Assembly: GCA_014237145.1 (NCBI GenBank)
Contig: JAAXOC010000065.1
Coordinates: 62,001 to 126,000, forward strand
DNA from: ANME-2 cluster archaeon
GTDB taxonomy: Archaea; Halobacteriota; Methanosarcinia; Methanosarcinales; Methanocomedenaceae
DNA length: 64,000 nt
Direction of reading: 5' to 3'
The notes beneath the pieces are model-generated. The model made no database searches, was not told where the DNA came from, and saw only the letters and a program-made list of their open reading frames with translations. Shown piece by piece: positions 8,309 through 17,069 of the stretch. How positions within the stretch are numbered: the first letter of the stretch is position 1; each line of letters opens with the position of its first letter. Both the position numbers and the translations under genes were made by a program.

Positions 8309-9334
8309 TTACTTACTGTTCCATTCACTGAGAATATCCACATCTTTTAATATTTTTACACTTACCGCACCGCCGATAACAAGATTCAGGTAGTATGTAA
8401 TTAACCGCCATGCTGCCACCACTATCCCCAATATGGAAACTGGGACCAATATTCCGAAAAGTGCGGCCCCGCCCAGTTCTGCAATCCCGCTGGCTCCTGG
8501 TGTAACCGGCACTATCATGATAAATGTCAGGAACACCTGTACTGCCATAGCCACCGTAATAGATGGCGGCTGGTTCAATCCCAGCAGGATCAGCGGCAAT
8601 ACCATGAATTCCACGATCCAGTATATCATGGTACATATACACCCAAAAAACAAACCCTGCTTACCTGTTCTCATAAAGGCCCACAGGCTGTTATGGAAAT
8701 TCAATAATTCTTTATCAATGAACTGTATCAGGTGTTCTGTCCTGTCAAATCTTCCAACTCTGTGAAGACCACGAGAGATAAGTGATGAAAGCCAGTCTAT
8801 GAATGTCGGGTTCAACAGGCCGCCAATAGCCACAAACACCATTAGCAGGACAAATAACTCTGCACCAATTATTGCCAGGTCCATCTCCCGGCTTATCAGT
8901 GAACCACTTAACACCCACAGCGCAAACGGAGTGGCAATTAAAAGCAGCAAGGCATCCAGTATACGCTCACCTATAACCACAGCCGAGGCATCGCCCACCG
9001 GTACATTTGCATTGCGGTTCAGCATATGTATCCTGACAGGTTCACCGCCTGCCATTGATGGCGTCACTGAAGCAGCGAACAGGTTTGCTATTACAATCTC
9101 AGTAGCATCTTTTACCCCTATCCTGTGTCCCAGGGCCTCAGTCATCACTTTCATACGCAACCCCCATATGAAGTAAGAAACTACATGCAGGGCAGCAGCA
9201 GCAAGAAGATATACTGGTTCCATTCTCTGCAGGGTGGGCAGGGTGTCCGGGCCTATGGTAAAAACTGTGACAAGTACCAGAACGATGATACTTATTATTA
9301 ATGAGATGATAAACAGTTTTTTCAGTCGTTCCAT
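8309..9334 (-). CDS. Flippase-like membrane protein (UPF0104/LPG synthase TM-type)
   Basis: The 341-residue protein has about eight hydrophobic segments and the family pattern AAALHVVSYFIWGLRMKVMTEAL, then ASVTPSMAGGEPVRIHML, a central VVIGERILDALLL, and MIVPVTPGASGIAELGGAALF near residue 275. This family covers the membrane part of lysylphosphatidylglycerol synthase and archaeal AglD-like C-terminal domains, and is annotated as flippase-like. In this glycan cluster it probably helps move or modify lipid-linked sugars; the exact role is unknown. It is transcribed in the same direction as the processive GT2, 249 AT-rich bases upstream, and diverges from the second GT2 gene. Confidence 0.88.
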   Translation of the reverse strand: MERLKKLFIISLIISIIVLVLVTVFTIGPDTLPTLQRMEPVYLLAAAALHVVSYFIWGLRMKVMTEALGHRIGVKDATEIVIANLFAASVTPSMAGGEPVRIHMLNRNANVPVGDASAVVIGERILDALLLLIATPFALWVLSGSLISREMDLAIIGAELFVLLMVFVAIGGLLNPTFIDWLSSLISRGLHRVGRFDRTEHLIQFIDKELLNFHNSLWAFMRTGKQGLFFGCICTMIYWIVEFMVLPLILLGLNQPPSITVAMAVQVFLTFIMIVPVTPGASGIAELGGAALFGILVPVSILGIVVAAWRLITYYLNLVIGGAVSVKILKDVDILSEWNSK

Positions 9335-9413
9335 ATTGCCATTGAGAGATAATTATTATGTTATATATACCTTGATAGCTTCCATAAACTGTTGAACAAC
9401 GAAGAAGTTGACA

Positions 9414-9502
9414 CATCCTGATGAGTGATGCATCCTGATGAAAGAACATACCCTAATGAAATAACACACCCTGATTAAATGACAAAACCTGATGAAGTGA
9501 TA
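9414..9502. repeat. Five degenerate 18-base tandem repeats
   Basis: Five units, one of 17 and four of 18 bases (9414-9430, 9431-9448, 9449-9466, 9467-9484, 9485-9502), follow the pattern CA-y-CCTGATGAAATRACA. They fill the gap between the flippase-like gene and the GT2 start at 9505. Each unit carries a stop in the GT2 frame, so the array is non-coding there. It may act as a leader or regulatory array. Confidence 0.75.
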
Positions 9503-9504
9503 TA

Positions 9505-10158
9505 TTGGTCTCAATAATCCTGCCAACAAAAAATGAAGAGTCCTGTATCGGTCCCACCATTACGAGGATAAACGAGATATGCCACAATCCCAGGATAGTC
9601 GTAGTTGATGGCAATTCCACGGACAGGACCATTGAGATTGCAAAGAAGTACGGCGTAGAGGTCATATTTGACCATGCTCTTGGCAAAGGCGAAGCCTTGA
9701 GGTGTGCGTTTGACCATGTGCAGGATGATGTAGTGTTTTTGGATGTAGACGGCACGTATCCACTGGAACTGATCCCTGATTTTATTGAGGCACTTGCCGA
9801 ATATGATCTGGTTGTAGGTGAAAGGGTCAGGTTTGACGGTGATGCCCTCCCCAGGTTATTCCTGGTAGGTGATGCCCTTTCAAGGGGATTGTTCAGGCTG
9901 CTTTATTCATCAAGGGTGGATAACCTTTCAGGACTCAGGGGACTCAGGAGGCAAGCCATACAGAGAATGTCACTTGAATCTGATGATTTCGGGATAGAGA
10001 CTGAGATAACAGGCAAGGCTGTGCGGCTGGGACTTAAGATAAAGAAGATACCCATAACCTATACAGCCCGTACCGGCAATTCCAAGTTCAGGCCAATACA
10101 AGATGGCATTATCGTACTAAAGGCCATGTTCAGGTACAGGTTCAAGGACCTTTCATGA
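9505..10158 (+). CDS. GT2 glycosyltransferase, DPM/AglJ-like
   Basis: The 217-residue protein opens with VSIILPTKNEE and continues with IVVVDGNSTDRTIEIAKKYG and VVFLDVDGTYP, the GT2 nucleotide-sugar site of dolichyl-phosphate sugar transferases. An acceptor region (LSGLRGLRRQAIQRM) and a basic end follow. There is no membrane segment. The start is a TTG directly before the VSIILP strand; an in-frame TGA lies only 12 bases upstream, so no longer version exists. It diverges from the flippase-like gene and is probably part of the same surface-glycan pathway. The donor sugar cannot be read from the sequence. Confidence 0.87.
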   Translation: MVSIILPTKNEESCIGPTITRINEICHNPRIVVVDGNSTDRTIEIAKKYGVEVIFDHALGKGEALRCAFDHVQDDVVFLDVDGTYPLELIPDFIEALAEYDLVVGERVRFDGDALPRLFLVGDALSRGLFRLLYSSRVDNLSGLRGLRRQAIQRMSLESDDFGIETEITGKAVRLGLKIKKIPITYTARTGNSKFRPIQDGIIVLKAMFRYRFKDLS

Positions 10159-10175
10159 ATTATTGATTTGGGTCG

Positions 10176-11339
10176 TTATTCGTTATACTCCAGGTTGAGC
10201 TGGTCTTCGGTAATACTGGTCCCTTCAGGTATGACAAGTTCCGGCCACAGGACAACATTAGAATGAACTGTGACATTATCCCTGATTACATCCCTTGGTC
10301 CGATCACAGTTCTAGTCTCCAGGATGCAATTGTTCCCTATCTTTGTGTTATTGTCAATGATGGCCCCTGAGATACAGGTATTCCTGCCTATTTCCACGTC
10401 ATCGAACACAATGGCAGACAATAATCTGGCACCGTCCTTGATCACACAGTTCGAGCCTATTGATGTATAGGGTCCGATAAGTACCTGGTTACCGATCGTA
10501 GTATTCTCACCGATCATGATCGGACCCACAAGGGCAGAATCGGAACCCACCGATACCCCGTTATCCACATTGATCGGTCCAGCCACGCTTGCGTCCTTAA
10601 TGTTGAAATGGCCTTTGATTATTGTACCGGGTAGTTTCTCAAGTTTCCACCTACAGGCCTGCCTGTATGCTCCTGCATTGCCGATATCGGTCCAGTGGCC
10701 CCTGACCAGGTATCCATTTATTCGTTCACCTTGTTCCATCATTTTAGGGAACAGGTTCCTGGCAAAATCGAAAAACGTATTTTGTGGTATCATTTCAAGT
10801 ACGGCTGGGTCGCAGACATATATTCCTGTACTTGCAAGATTACTGAATATCTCTCCGGGACCTGGCTTTTCTGCAAACCTGTGTATCTCATTATACACGT
10901 CCATATCTGCAATACCATAATCCTTCGGGTCTTCAATAGGCAGGAGTGCGATTGTTACCTTTGCAGTAGTTTTTTCATGGAAGCGGTAGAACTCGCGAAG
11001 GTCCAGGTCCATTACATGATCCCCGCCGATCACAATGAAGGGTTCGTCCTTTAACAGGGACTCTGCATTCTTGATACTGCCTGCAGTTCCGAGTTTGATG
11101 GGGTCCCGTACGTATTCGATATGGACTCCGAATAACTGCCCATCTCCCAGTGCATCTTCTATCTCATTACCCAGATAACCTATGGTTAAGACTATCTCAT
11201 TGAACCCTTCTGTAACCAGATGTTCCACAAGGTGTACTACTGAGGGTTTATTCAGTATGGGTATTGTAGGTTTAGGACGGTCAAAAGTCAGCGGGCGAAG
11301 ACGTGTGCCCTCACCACCACACATAATACAGGCCTTCAT
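10176..11339 (-). CDS. Sugar-phosphate nucleotidyltransferase with left-handed beta-helix
   Basis: The 387-residue protein starts with the pyrophosphorylase signature GGEGTRLRPLTFDRPKPTIP and VIGGDHVMDLD near residue 105. From about residue 245 it has hexapeptide repeats (IKDASVAGPI, IGENTTIGNQVLIGPYTSIG, IDNNTKIGNNCI) that form a left-handed beta-helix. This is the layout of archaeal GlmU-like and mannose-1-phosphate guanylyltransferase-like enzymes, which make NDP-sugars for surface glycans. The substrate cannot be decided from motifs. It converges with the GT2 gene, leaving 17 bases between stops. Confidence 0.88.
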   Translation of the reverse strand: MKACIMCGGEGTRLRPLTFDRPKPTIPILNKPSVVHLVEHLVTEGFNEIVLTIGYLGNEIEDALGDGQLFGVHIEYVRDPIKLGTAGSIKNAESLLKDEPFIVIGGDHVMDLDLREFYRFHEKTTAKVTIALLPIEDPKDYGIADMDVYNEIHRFAEKPGPGEIFSNLASTGIYVCDPAVLEMIPQNTFFDFARNLFPKMMEQGERINGYLVRGHWTDIGNAGAYRQACRWKLEKLPGTIIKGHFNIKDASVAGPINVDNGVSVGSDSALVGPIMIGENTTIGNQVLIGPYTSIGSNCVIKDGARLLSAIVFDDVEIGRNTCISGAIIDNNTKIGNNCILETRTVIGPRDVIRDNVTVHSNVVLWPELVIPEGTSITEDQLNLEYNE

Positions 11340-11406
11340 TTTTTCACCGATTTTATATGGAAATGAGACTATATATCAGTACCGATTTTTATAATAAGAT
11401 AGCCTT

Positions 11407-11516
11407 CCACGCTCAGTACTTACTGATGAGTTTCGCGATACTTCGGTGCAGTGCATGGATATTTGGTCTTCTTTTTACATAAGTGGGATGCTTAAAATAT
11501 CTGTGTCGAAGATCAT
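11407..11516 (-). pseudogene. Stump of a toxin gene next to the UPF0175 antitoxin
   Basis: An ATG at 11516 overlaps the antitoxin stop as ATGA, the usual start of the second gene in such pairs. It encodes MIFDTDILSIPLM and then a TAA. MIFDTDILS resembles the first strand of PIN-domain (VapC) toxins with their first acidic residue. A different frame then stays open through KHPTYVKRRPNIHALHRSIAKLISKY to a stop at about 11407. The toxin appears broken by deletion and frameshift. The PIN identity rests on nine residues and on gene context. Confidence 0.45.
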
Positions 11517-11824
11517 GTTTGGAGGAAATTTTTAAGCTTCCGGTCCATTTCTTCAGCCGGTCTCGCCTCTATCTCCCTGATAATCCCCCGTTTACCTAAA
11601 ATCTCCTTAAATTCGATTGTAGTTACTCCCGCTATCTCAGCCGCTTTGCCCAGTGATACTTCTCCTTCCTTATAGAGTTTTATGGCCGCATTAATCTTGA
11701 GTTCCGTATTCTCCCTGAACAGGCTTCTCATGGCATCTTTTATTACTTCTAATCCACTTGAATAATATCCCGCCCTTAATAAAGCCTTGATTTTGCGGTC
11801 CGTACCAATGGTTGGAGCTTCCAT
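11513..11824 (-). CDS. UPF0175 family antitoxin-like protein
   Basis: The 103-residue protein has the UPF0175 layout: an N-terminal ribbon-helix-like part (LLRAGYYSSGLEVIKDAMRSLFREN), then KINAAIKLYKEGEVSLGKAAEIAGVTTIEFKEILGKRGI, an HTH-like segment with the family's GEVSLGKAAEIAG core. Proteins of this family are usually DNA-binding antitoxins whose partner PIN-like toxin is encoded just downstream. Here the downstream gene is a stump (11407-11516), so the antitoxin is an orphan. It may persist as an autoregulator or as protection against related toxins. Confidence 0.8.
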   Translation of the reverse strand: MEAPTIGTDRKIKALLRAGYYSSGLEVIKDAMRSLFRENTELKINAAIKLYKEGEVSLGKAAEIAGVTTIEFKEILGKRGIIREIEARPAEEMDRKLKNFLQT

Positions 11825-12610
11825 CTATATACCTTTTTATTGTGACCCATCTTCGCCAGTTTAAAAAAAAATCGATAGCAGCAAAACACTACATTTTTGG
11901 AGTCTGTTCTACATTTTGATCAATTCAATCACTTGTTATTGGTTTTTTTTCTAATGCTGGGAAGCACACATTAATATAAAGGAGTATATATAATCTGAGA
12001 TTCAGAGTTTTGAGGGCTACAAAAATTTAAATAATATAAAAACGCATGCAGTATAGTTGAATGAGAAATTTGTAGCCTATATATGCTACAGAAATCCAAG
12101 TGTAATCAAGTACGGTCGGCTGATTATGAATGGGTGTAGCCTATGAAACCCATAATGTCAGGATATAAATATTTTGTGCAGAGGGTCTGTTCCTAAAAAA
12201 AAATAAATTTTCACTCTCTACATTTGGAAAAAACGCTAGAATTAAGACACACGAGTAGTTTTTTAGGCAATTGAAACGGTTAATTAAACCATTAATCTGA
12301 CGAAGATGGGTTATAACGGAAATGTCGTCAATCCTAAGGTCACCTTGCGTTTGATTGCGCTTTGGGATGTGGCTGCATATACTAGGGAACTCCACACTGC
12401 ACCCCACGATGCCACACTTCCCATTCTCTTCATCCGGGAGCAGACCCAGATGGAGAATTTTAATCCGCAGTAGGACTTGGTTTTTTTACCTCCAATGTCC
12501 TGTTTATTTATCTTTCTCTTTTATGCTTCAAGGCACGCCGTCATGCTCTGCAGCTCTGCTGTGTTTCGGTGTATCGTTGGAATGTCTGACTTTTTTTGAA
12601 ATACTTCAGT
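11825..12610. other. Intergenic region with possible structured RNA
   Basis: No convincing gene is seen in these 786 bases. AT-rich DNA with TTTAAATAATATAAAA (about 12026-12041) could be a promoter. Downstream, TGTAGC(8)GCTACA at 12071-12090 is an inverted repeat. A second hairpin with ATGGGT/ACCCAT arms lies at about 12130-12152. Both contain TGTAGCCTAT (12071-12080 and 12136-12145). This could be a small structured RNA. The remaining open frames look like chance. Confidence 0.4.
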
Positions 12611-12625
12611 TCATAATTCACTCAC
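12611..12625. repeat. 15-bp direct repeat, copy 1 (gene end)
   Basis: TCATAATTCACTCAC occurs here, covering the stop codon of the S-layer/cohesin/dockerin gene, and again at 15664-15678, covering its start codon. Read on the coding strand both give GTGAGTGAATTATGA, an ATGA stop/start overlap. This fits a former tandem array of overlapping paralogues. Confidence 0.85.
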
Positions 12626-15600
12626 AATCCCTTCCAGATAGGCCGCAATCTTAGCTGCATCTCCAATATCCACGCGCCCGTTTCCATTAAAATCAGCATT
12701 CAGGTCTTCCGGCACATTCCCGGCTACCATGAATGCCACCATTGCAACATCGCCGATATCGACCATGCCGTTACCGTTGAAGTCGCCCTTTATCCCAACA
12801 GTGATCTGACCATCCACCACAACTGCAGGTGTGTACGGATTAAACTCAGCATCGCTGAATTCTACGTTCTGTAGATCCAGGGACGTAGAACTACCAAATC
12901 CTCCAATGATAATAAAAGTAATATCGATCACAGGAGTTTCTGCTGATGTGGATATAAGATTTGAATTGGTCAACACGATACTTGTGATACCATCGACATT
13001 GTCAACGTTAAGGTTGATGCCAGAACCAGAAAAGCTCTCGTTAGTACTGGCGCTGCTTAAGATTGCGACACTTGAATTGTAGAGCAGTTCAAGATATATT
13101 CCTGAAATGTCAGTGACGTTTGCAACACTGATCGGGACCGTTATTGTTGAATTCGTCGGTGCGCTTGCTGATCCGATTGAGATAAACTCACTACTACTCT
13201 CATTTTCAGCCATCACTGTCCATGTCCAGTTTTGCGTAGCAATACCGTTCGCATTGTTAGCTATTGCACTAATGATCCATGTACCGGCAGACGCACTTGT
13301 ATTGGTATATTCTGCATTCGATACACTTTCATTAAACTGTATTTCTGTTCCATTTATATACCAGTTGACATTTACACTCTGATCCATGAATATAGTAAAT
13401 TTCCTTGTTGCGCCTAAATAATCACTGATGAGTGTCGTTGGTTCAAAGCTGGTTATTGCTGGCGCACTGGGTGGAGAATAACGTCCTAATCGTAAAAACA
13501 AACGATCATAATACTTTAACAATGAGCCATCTACTTCAGAATACTGATAAAAATCTTCGAACTTAATAATTTCAGTAGTCATACCCATGAAAATCACATC
13601 TAACTTTGTGGAAATGATTTTTATACTGCCACTGTAGTGTGAATAATCCTGTCCTTCTAAAAGGATTACCTCATCTACCATTATGTCATCTTTGTATAAA
13701 CGCAGCCAAAGTGATTCATCTGTATTATAATACCTTGAGTCTGGATACCATGATACTTGGACGTCAACCGGAACGATTGTATAATTTTCATCCAGTGACA
13801 GTTTTTCATTTGAATCCATAACAATTTCAACATTTCCTGGATAAAAAGAATATGTTGCATCTGTAATTAACGGTGTACTGGCGACTTCTGAATATTGACT
13901 GGCATTAGTAAGTGTCAACATGTCAAGGTATCTGCCGCCAAAAGCTGACTTTATGTACCCTTCAAAAAGCAACACGCTGTTGTTATAATATCTATATTCC
14001 CCACTTTGAGCCACAACATTGTCATCAACTGGCACCCCATTCTTTTTCATCCTCAACCATACCTGGTTTGGATCTTCTTTGATGTCAATATCCATGAAGG
14101 AAAGAGTGTAGTTTTCATATAATTGCCAGTCATTGCCTGTTGCAGATCCAAAAATAAAAATATGTGGTTCATTTTCAATTAATATATCCTTCTTTTTAGT
14201 TTCAGAATATTGGTAGACATCTGATATGAAAACGAGGTCTGCTTCCTTACCATCAAAAATGGCTCCCACATTTAAATCAAGTATCTTCGTACCACTATCA
14301 TAAAAGATTGCACTGTCCCCTGAGTATACAAATTTATCTTCCAGGGTGTTTCCATCTTTATTTAACCTGAGCCAGACTTTACGAGGTGTATCCTTAGAAT
14401 CAATATCCATAGCAGACAAGGAATAATTCTGGTTAAGTTGCCATTCAACCTCCCTTGTATCTCCTACTGAATAAAGGTGCATTGCATCACTTAACAATGT
14501 TTCTCCAGTGTCCTCTGAATATTGATATACATGATTCAGCCGGACCACAGATACTCCTTCGCCACTGAAGATCGTTTCGAGGTCAGCAGTTAGTATAAGG
14601 GTTTCATTTTTATAATAAGTAAAGCTATCACTGACATTAATTATTGTATAATCAACGTGAGTACCATCTTTTGTAATAAGCAACAATGCCTCCCGGGAAT
14701 GGCCAGCTATATCAATGTCAATAGCATGTAATTTGTAATTTTCTTCAAGTTGCCATTCGAGTCCTCCTCCCGTAAGTATGAACTTACCATTTAATCCTCC
14801 AAGAAGTAATGCAGATTCATTCTGGACTATAACACTTGAATTAATTTCAGAATATTGATAAATATTAGTAATTTCAATATAATTCCTCGATGTGCCTACA
14901 AATACTTTATCAAGTTTAAAGCTTAATAATGAATTGTAGTTAAATGATTCACCGACTGATACGACCTCATTATAAACTTCTCCACTATTATTGGATAATG
15001 ATATCCATGCTTTATTTCCATCAACATCCAGTTCCAATAATGTAAGGCTGTAGTTTTCTTTCAGGAATTCCAGGGAATAACCCGATGCTGGTGGAAAGCT
15101 TGAGCTCTGTAACACATTTTCATTTAATGCCGGAAATCCTTCTATATTGTTATAATCAGCGGCATTCAAATTCAAACTCCCACTACTTCCGCTGCTGTAA
15201 ATTATGGTAAAAGTTTCATTGTCTATGATAGTATTTTCATCAGAGATTTGATAAACATTATTGAAAAAAACTACATACATGCTTGTACCAACAAATATTT
15301 CCACATTTAAAGTAATATAATCCCCATTATTATTCCAGGAATATTCGTTTTCAGTCCCTATAATTTTATTGTCAAGTTCAACACTATCTTTTTCAAGAAT
15401 TAACCTGATTTTATATGGATAATCTTTGTCAATGTCTGTTATTTTAATTGTATATCCATTTTCCAAATTAAGTACTTCTTTGTTTTCTGTTTCTCCAGAG
15501 ATTTTATTTAAAGTGGGATCTAATGTAACATCCACATCTTCCGCCGCGCCCACTGCTGCACTTAGCAAACATACGGAGGCGGTCATGAGCATTAGAATCA

Positions 15601-15667
15601 ATATCCTGTGTGTATTCATGCTGTTACTTACGGCGGTATGGTTAATTTTAATTTCTTTAAGAATCAT
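12611..15667 (-). CDS. S-layer-repeat surface protein with cohesin and dockerin domains
   Basis: The 1018-residue secreted protein has a signal peptide (ILILMLMTASVCLLSAAVGA, about 21-41; translation may start at Met17). Six S-layer-type units follow, each ending in a YQYSE-like motif (near residues 139, 268, 378, 486, 592 and 709), with NYTL...DID lines as in Methanosarcina S-layer domains. An Ig/PKD-like segment (about 730-830) comes next, then a cohesin-like domain (about 840-955; PISVANVTDISGIYLELLYN). A type I dockerin ends the protein, with two Ca-binding loops DFNGNGMVDIGD and DFNGNGRVDIGD. No C-terminal anchor is seen. Cohesin and dockerin in one chain could allow self-assembly or binding to other surface proteins. 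A 15-bp direct repeat lies exactly at both gene ends. Confidence 0.88.
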   Translation of the reverse strand: MILKEIKINHTAVSNSMNTHRILILMLMTASVCLLSAAVGAAEDVDVTLDPTLNKISGETENKEVLNLENGYTIKITDIDKDYPYKIRLILEKDSVELDNKIIGTENEYSWNNNGDYITLNVEIFVGTSMYVVFFNNVYQISDENTIIDNETFTIIYSSGSSGSLNLNAADYNNIEGFPALNENVLQSSSFPPASGYSLEFLKENYSLTLLELDVDGNKAWISLSNNSGEVYNEVVSVGESFNYNSLLSFKLDKVFVGTSRNYIEITNIYQYSEINSSVIVQNESALLLGGLNGKFILTGGGLEWQLEENYKLHAIDIDIAGHSREALLLITKDGTHVDYTIINVSDSFTYYKNETLILTADLETIFSGEGVSVVRLNHVYQYSEDTGETLLSDAMHLYSVGDTREVEWQLNQNYSLSAMDIDSKDTPRKVWLRLNKDGNTLEDKFVYSGDSAIFYDSGTKILDLNVGAIFDGKEADLVFISDVYQYSETKKKDILIENEPHIFIFGSATGNDWQLYENYTLSFMDIDIKEDPNQVWLRMKKNGVPVDDNVVAQSGEYRYYNNSVLLFEGYIKSAFGGRYLDMLTLTNASQYSEVASTPLITDATYSFYPGNVEIVMDSNEKLSLDENYTIVPVDVQVSWYPDSRYYNTDESLWLRLYKDDIMVDEVILLEGQDYSHYSGSIKIISTKLDVIFMGMTTEIIKFEDFYQYSEVDGSLLKYYDRLFLRLGRYSPPSAPAITSFEPTTLISDYLGATRKFTIFMDQSVNVNWYINGTEIQFNESVSNAEYTNTSASAGTWIISAIANNANGIATQNWTWTVMAENESSSEFISIGSASAPTNSTITVPISVANVTDISGIYLELLYNSSVAILSSASTNESFSGSGINLNVDNVDGITSIVLTNSNLISTSAETPVIDITFIIIGGFGSSTSLDLQNVEFSDAEFNPYTPAVVVDGQITVGIKGDFNGNGMVDIGDVAMVAFMVAGNVPEDLNADFNGNGRVDIGDAAKIAAYLEGIVSEL

Positions 15668-15678
15668 AATTCACTCAC
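15664..15678. repeat. 15-bp direct repeat, copy 2 (gene start)
   Basis: This is an identical copy of the 15-mer at 12611-12625, offset by 3053 bases, which is nearly the exact gene length. It contains the ATG of the annotated start and a possible GTGAG ribosome binding site. Confidence 0.85.
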
Positions 15679-15770
15679 TTTCTTTGCTAGATGGAACGTA
15701 ATCTTACCAAAATATCCAATATATATGCTCATATTTTTATTATAGTATATAATATTTTCGAAATTGTTGG

Positions 15771-16199
15771 TTTTGGGACAAAATTCATTTAACACTTCAA
15801 TCAATGAATGACTCTAATGTCAAGTCAACTATGAAACGTATAGCTGCAATCTGCCCTATTTTATATGACGCTGACGTATTTAAAAAGAATCAATACGACA
15901 TTTTACGCTTGACTTGACACTAACCATCATTATAAGATTTTAATATCATTCAATATCCCTTTCATTTTCAGATGTTAATTTAATATATCAAAATACAATA
16001 AACGTCTCCAGCATATACAATTTTTCACAAAGTATATAATATTAATGAACAACAATATTATTATGATAAGGAAAAAAAGCTGGCCTTACAAATACGTTAC
16101 ATGGGATAGAATTACAATAGTATTTAAACCAAATTATAATAACATATTCCATCTTATTGATAAAAATATCGATAAATATTAGACAGTTTTGTCCCAAGG
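15771..16199. repeat. Segment bounded by inverted TTTTGTCCCAA motifs
   Basis: TTGGGACAAAA at 15773-15783 is the inverse of TTTTGTCCCAA at 16187-16197, enclosing about 425 AT-rich bases without a gene. Relatives of the motif recur at 37650-37661, 39882-39890 and 62044-62053. This could be a decayed mobile element with a dispersed terminal sequence. The IS630-type MITE lies inside it. Confidence 0.4.
15815..15922. mobile_element. MITE with IS630-type terminal inverted repeats
   Basis: This 108-base element is bounded by TA dinucleotides. Its left end, TAATGTCAAGTCAA, matches the inverse of its right end, TTGACTTGACACTA, at 13 of 14 positions. The right end is identical to the end of the IS630-type transposase remnant at 19699-19712. 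IS630/Tc1 elements insert at TA and duplicate it. The inside has no coding capacity, so this is a non-autonomous derivative mobilisable by a related IS630. Confidence 0.8.
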
Positions 16200-16320
16200 C
16201 CGTATTCTATGTCTTTTGTCAATGATTTATTAATATGTATATATCCGTTGGACATAAATTATAATTAATTACACAAAATATAAACTTTATTAAATATTAT
16301 AGTACATTAATATAACAGTC

Positions 16321-16600
16321 ATCCGAGAAAGGAATTTTAAATGTGGTTGCCACCAGAAAATAATAAAAAGTCTTCAGCCTCCATAGGAAAGTGTATAATT
16401 TCCTATACGTGAACAAAGGCTGCAGGACTGTCAAGGATATGTTAGACCAGATCAGATGGAAAAGCCTTTGTTCTGTTTGATGCCTGGGGATTGTTAGATA
16501 TTCTAAAGTGTAATATTTCAGTTATTCGTTAAGTTTATTTAACGAATAATGATATTATTCGTTAATTTGTATTAACGAACAAGAAAATTTAAGAAATATT
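16321..16600. repeat. Cluster of inverted repeats upstream of an ATPase fragment
   Basis: Four inverted repeats are visible. ATAGGAAA/TTTCCTAT lies at 16383-16390 and 16399-16406. GAACAAAGGCT/AGCCTTTGTTC lies at 16411-16421 and 16463-16473. TTATTCGTTAA/TTAACGAATAA lies at 16522-16532 and 16539-16549. TTCGTTAA/TTAACGAA lies at 16558-16565 and 16572-16579. The last two share the TTATTCGTTAA half-site and look like a doubled operator. The first two could fold as RNA. Confidence 0.6.
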
Positions 16601-16611
16601 ATCTTATACAT

Positions 16612-16956
16612 CCATGTATCGCTCTTGCGCTTGCAGATGCTTCAATTGGAAAGGTCGCAGAGAATCTTGTTCATTTTGCTTCAAAAGCAAATCTTTTCTG
16701 GCGTGAGGCAAACAAAGAGGTTGATTTTGTTTTGCAGGATGGTTCCCAGATATTGCCGATAGAGTCCAAGTATTCTTCAAAAATCAGGATGCGTGACCTG
16801 AAAGGTCTTCTGAGATTCATGGATCAATTTGGCGTTGATACAGGTTTTGTAATAACGGAAGATTGTGAAGCATTGGAAGTCTATAAAGGTTTCAATATAC
16901 AGTTTGTGCCACTTTGGAAATATCTTTTAGGTATAACTTCACAAAAAACCATTTGA
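16612..16956 (+). pseudogene. C-terminal fragment of an AAA ATPase with DUF4143
   Basis: An open frame reads IGKVAENLVHFASKAN, WREANKEVDFVLQDG, PIESKYSSKIRMRDLKGLLRF and GFVITEDCEALE, then stops. This is the PD-(D/E)xK-like end (DUF4143) of the archaeal/bacterial AAA_14 ATPase family, including the EVDFVL...PIESKY nuclease-fold residues. The family is normally about 400 residues; the N-terminal ATPase part is missing, leaving about 114 residues. No start codon with a ribosome binding site fits the remaining frame before about 16732. It is interpreted as a deletion remnant of a mobile accessory gene. Confidence 0.75.
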
Positions 16957-17069
16957 ACTATCCGGTGCAATTATTTGTATGACAACCATGAAATCTTACT
17001 ATATTTGTAAATAATTCAAATACATGATAAATACAGTGGAAACAGGGGGGTAAATGCAGAACTGTTTCC

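Noticed and set aside
9414-9502. A true C/D box guide RNA
   Set aside because: CTGATGA words are present but repeat every 18 bases, too close for separate C, D', C' and D boxes with guide regions. Kept only as a repeat.
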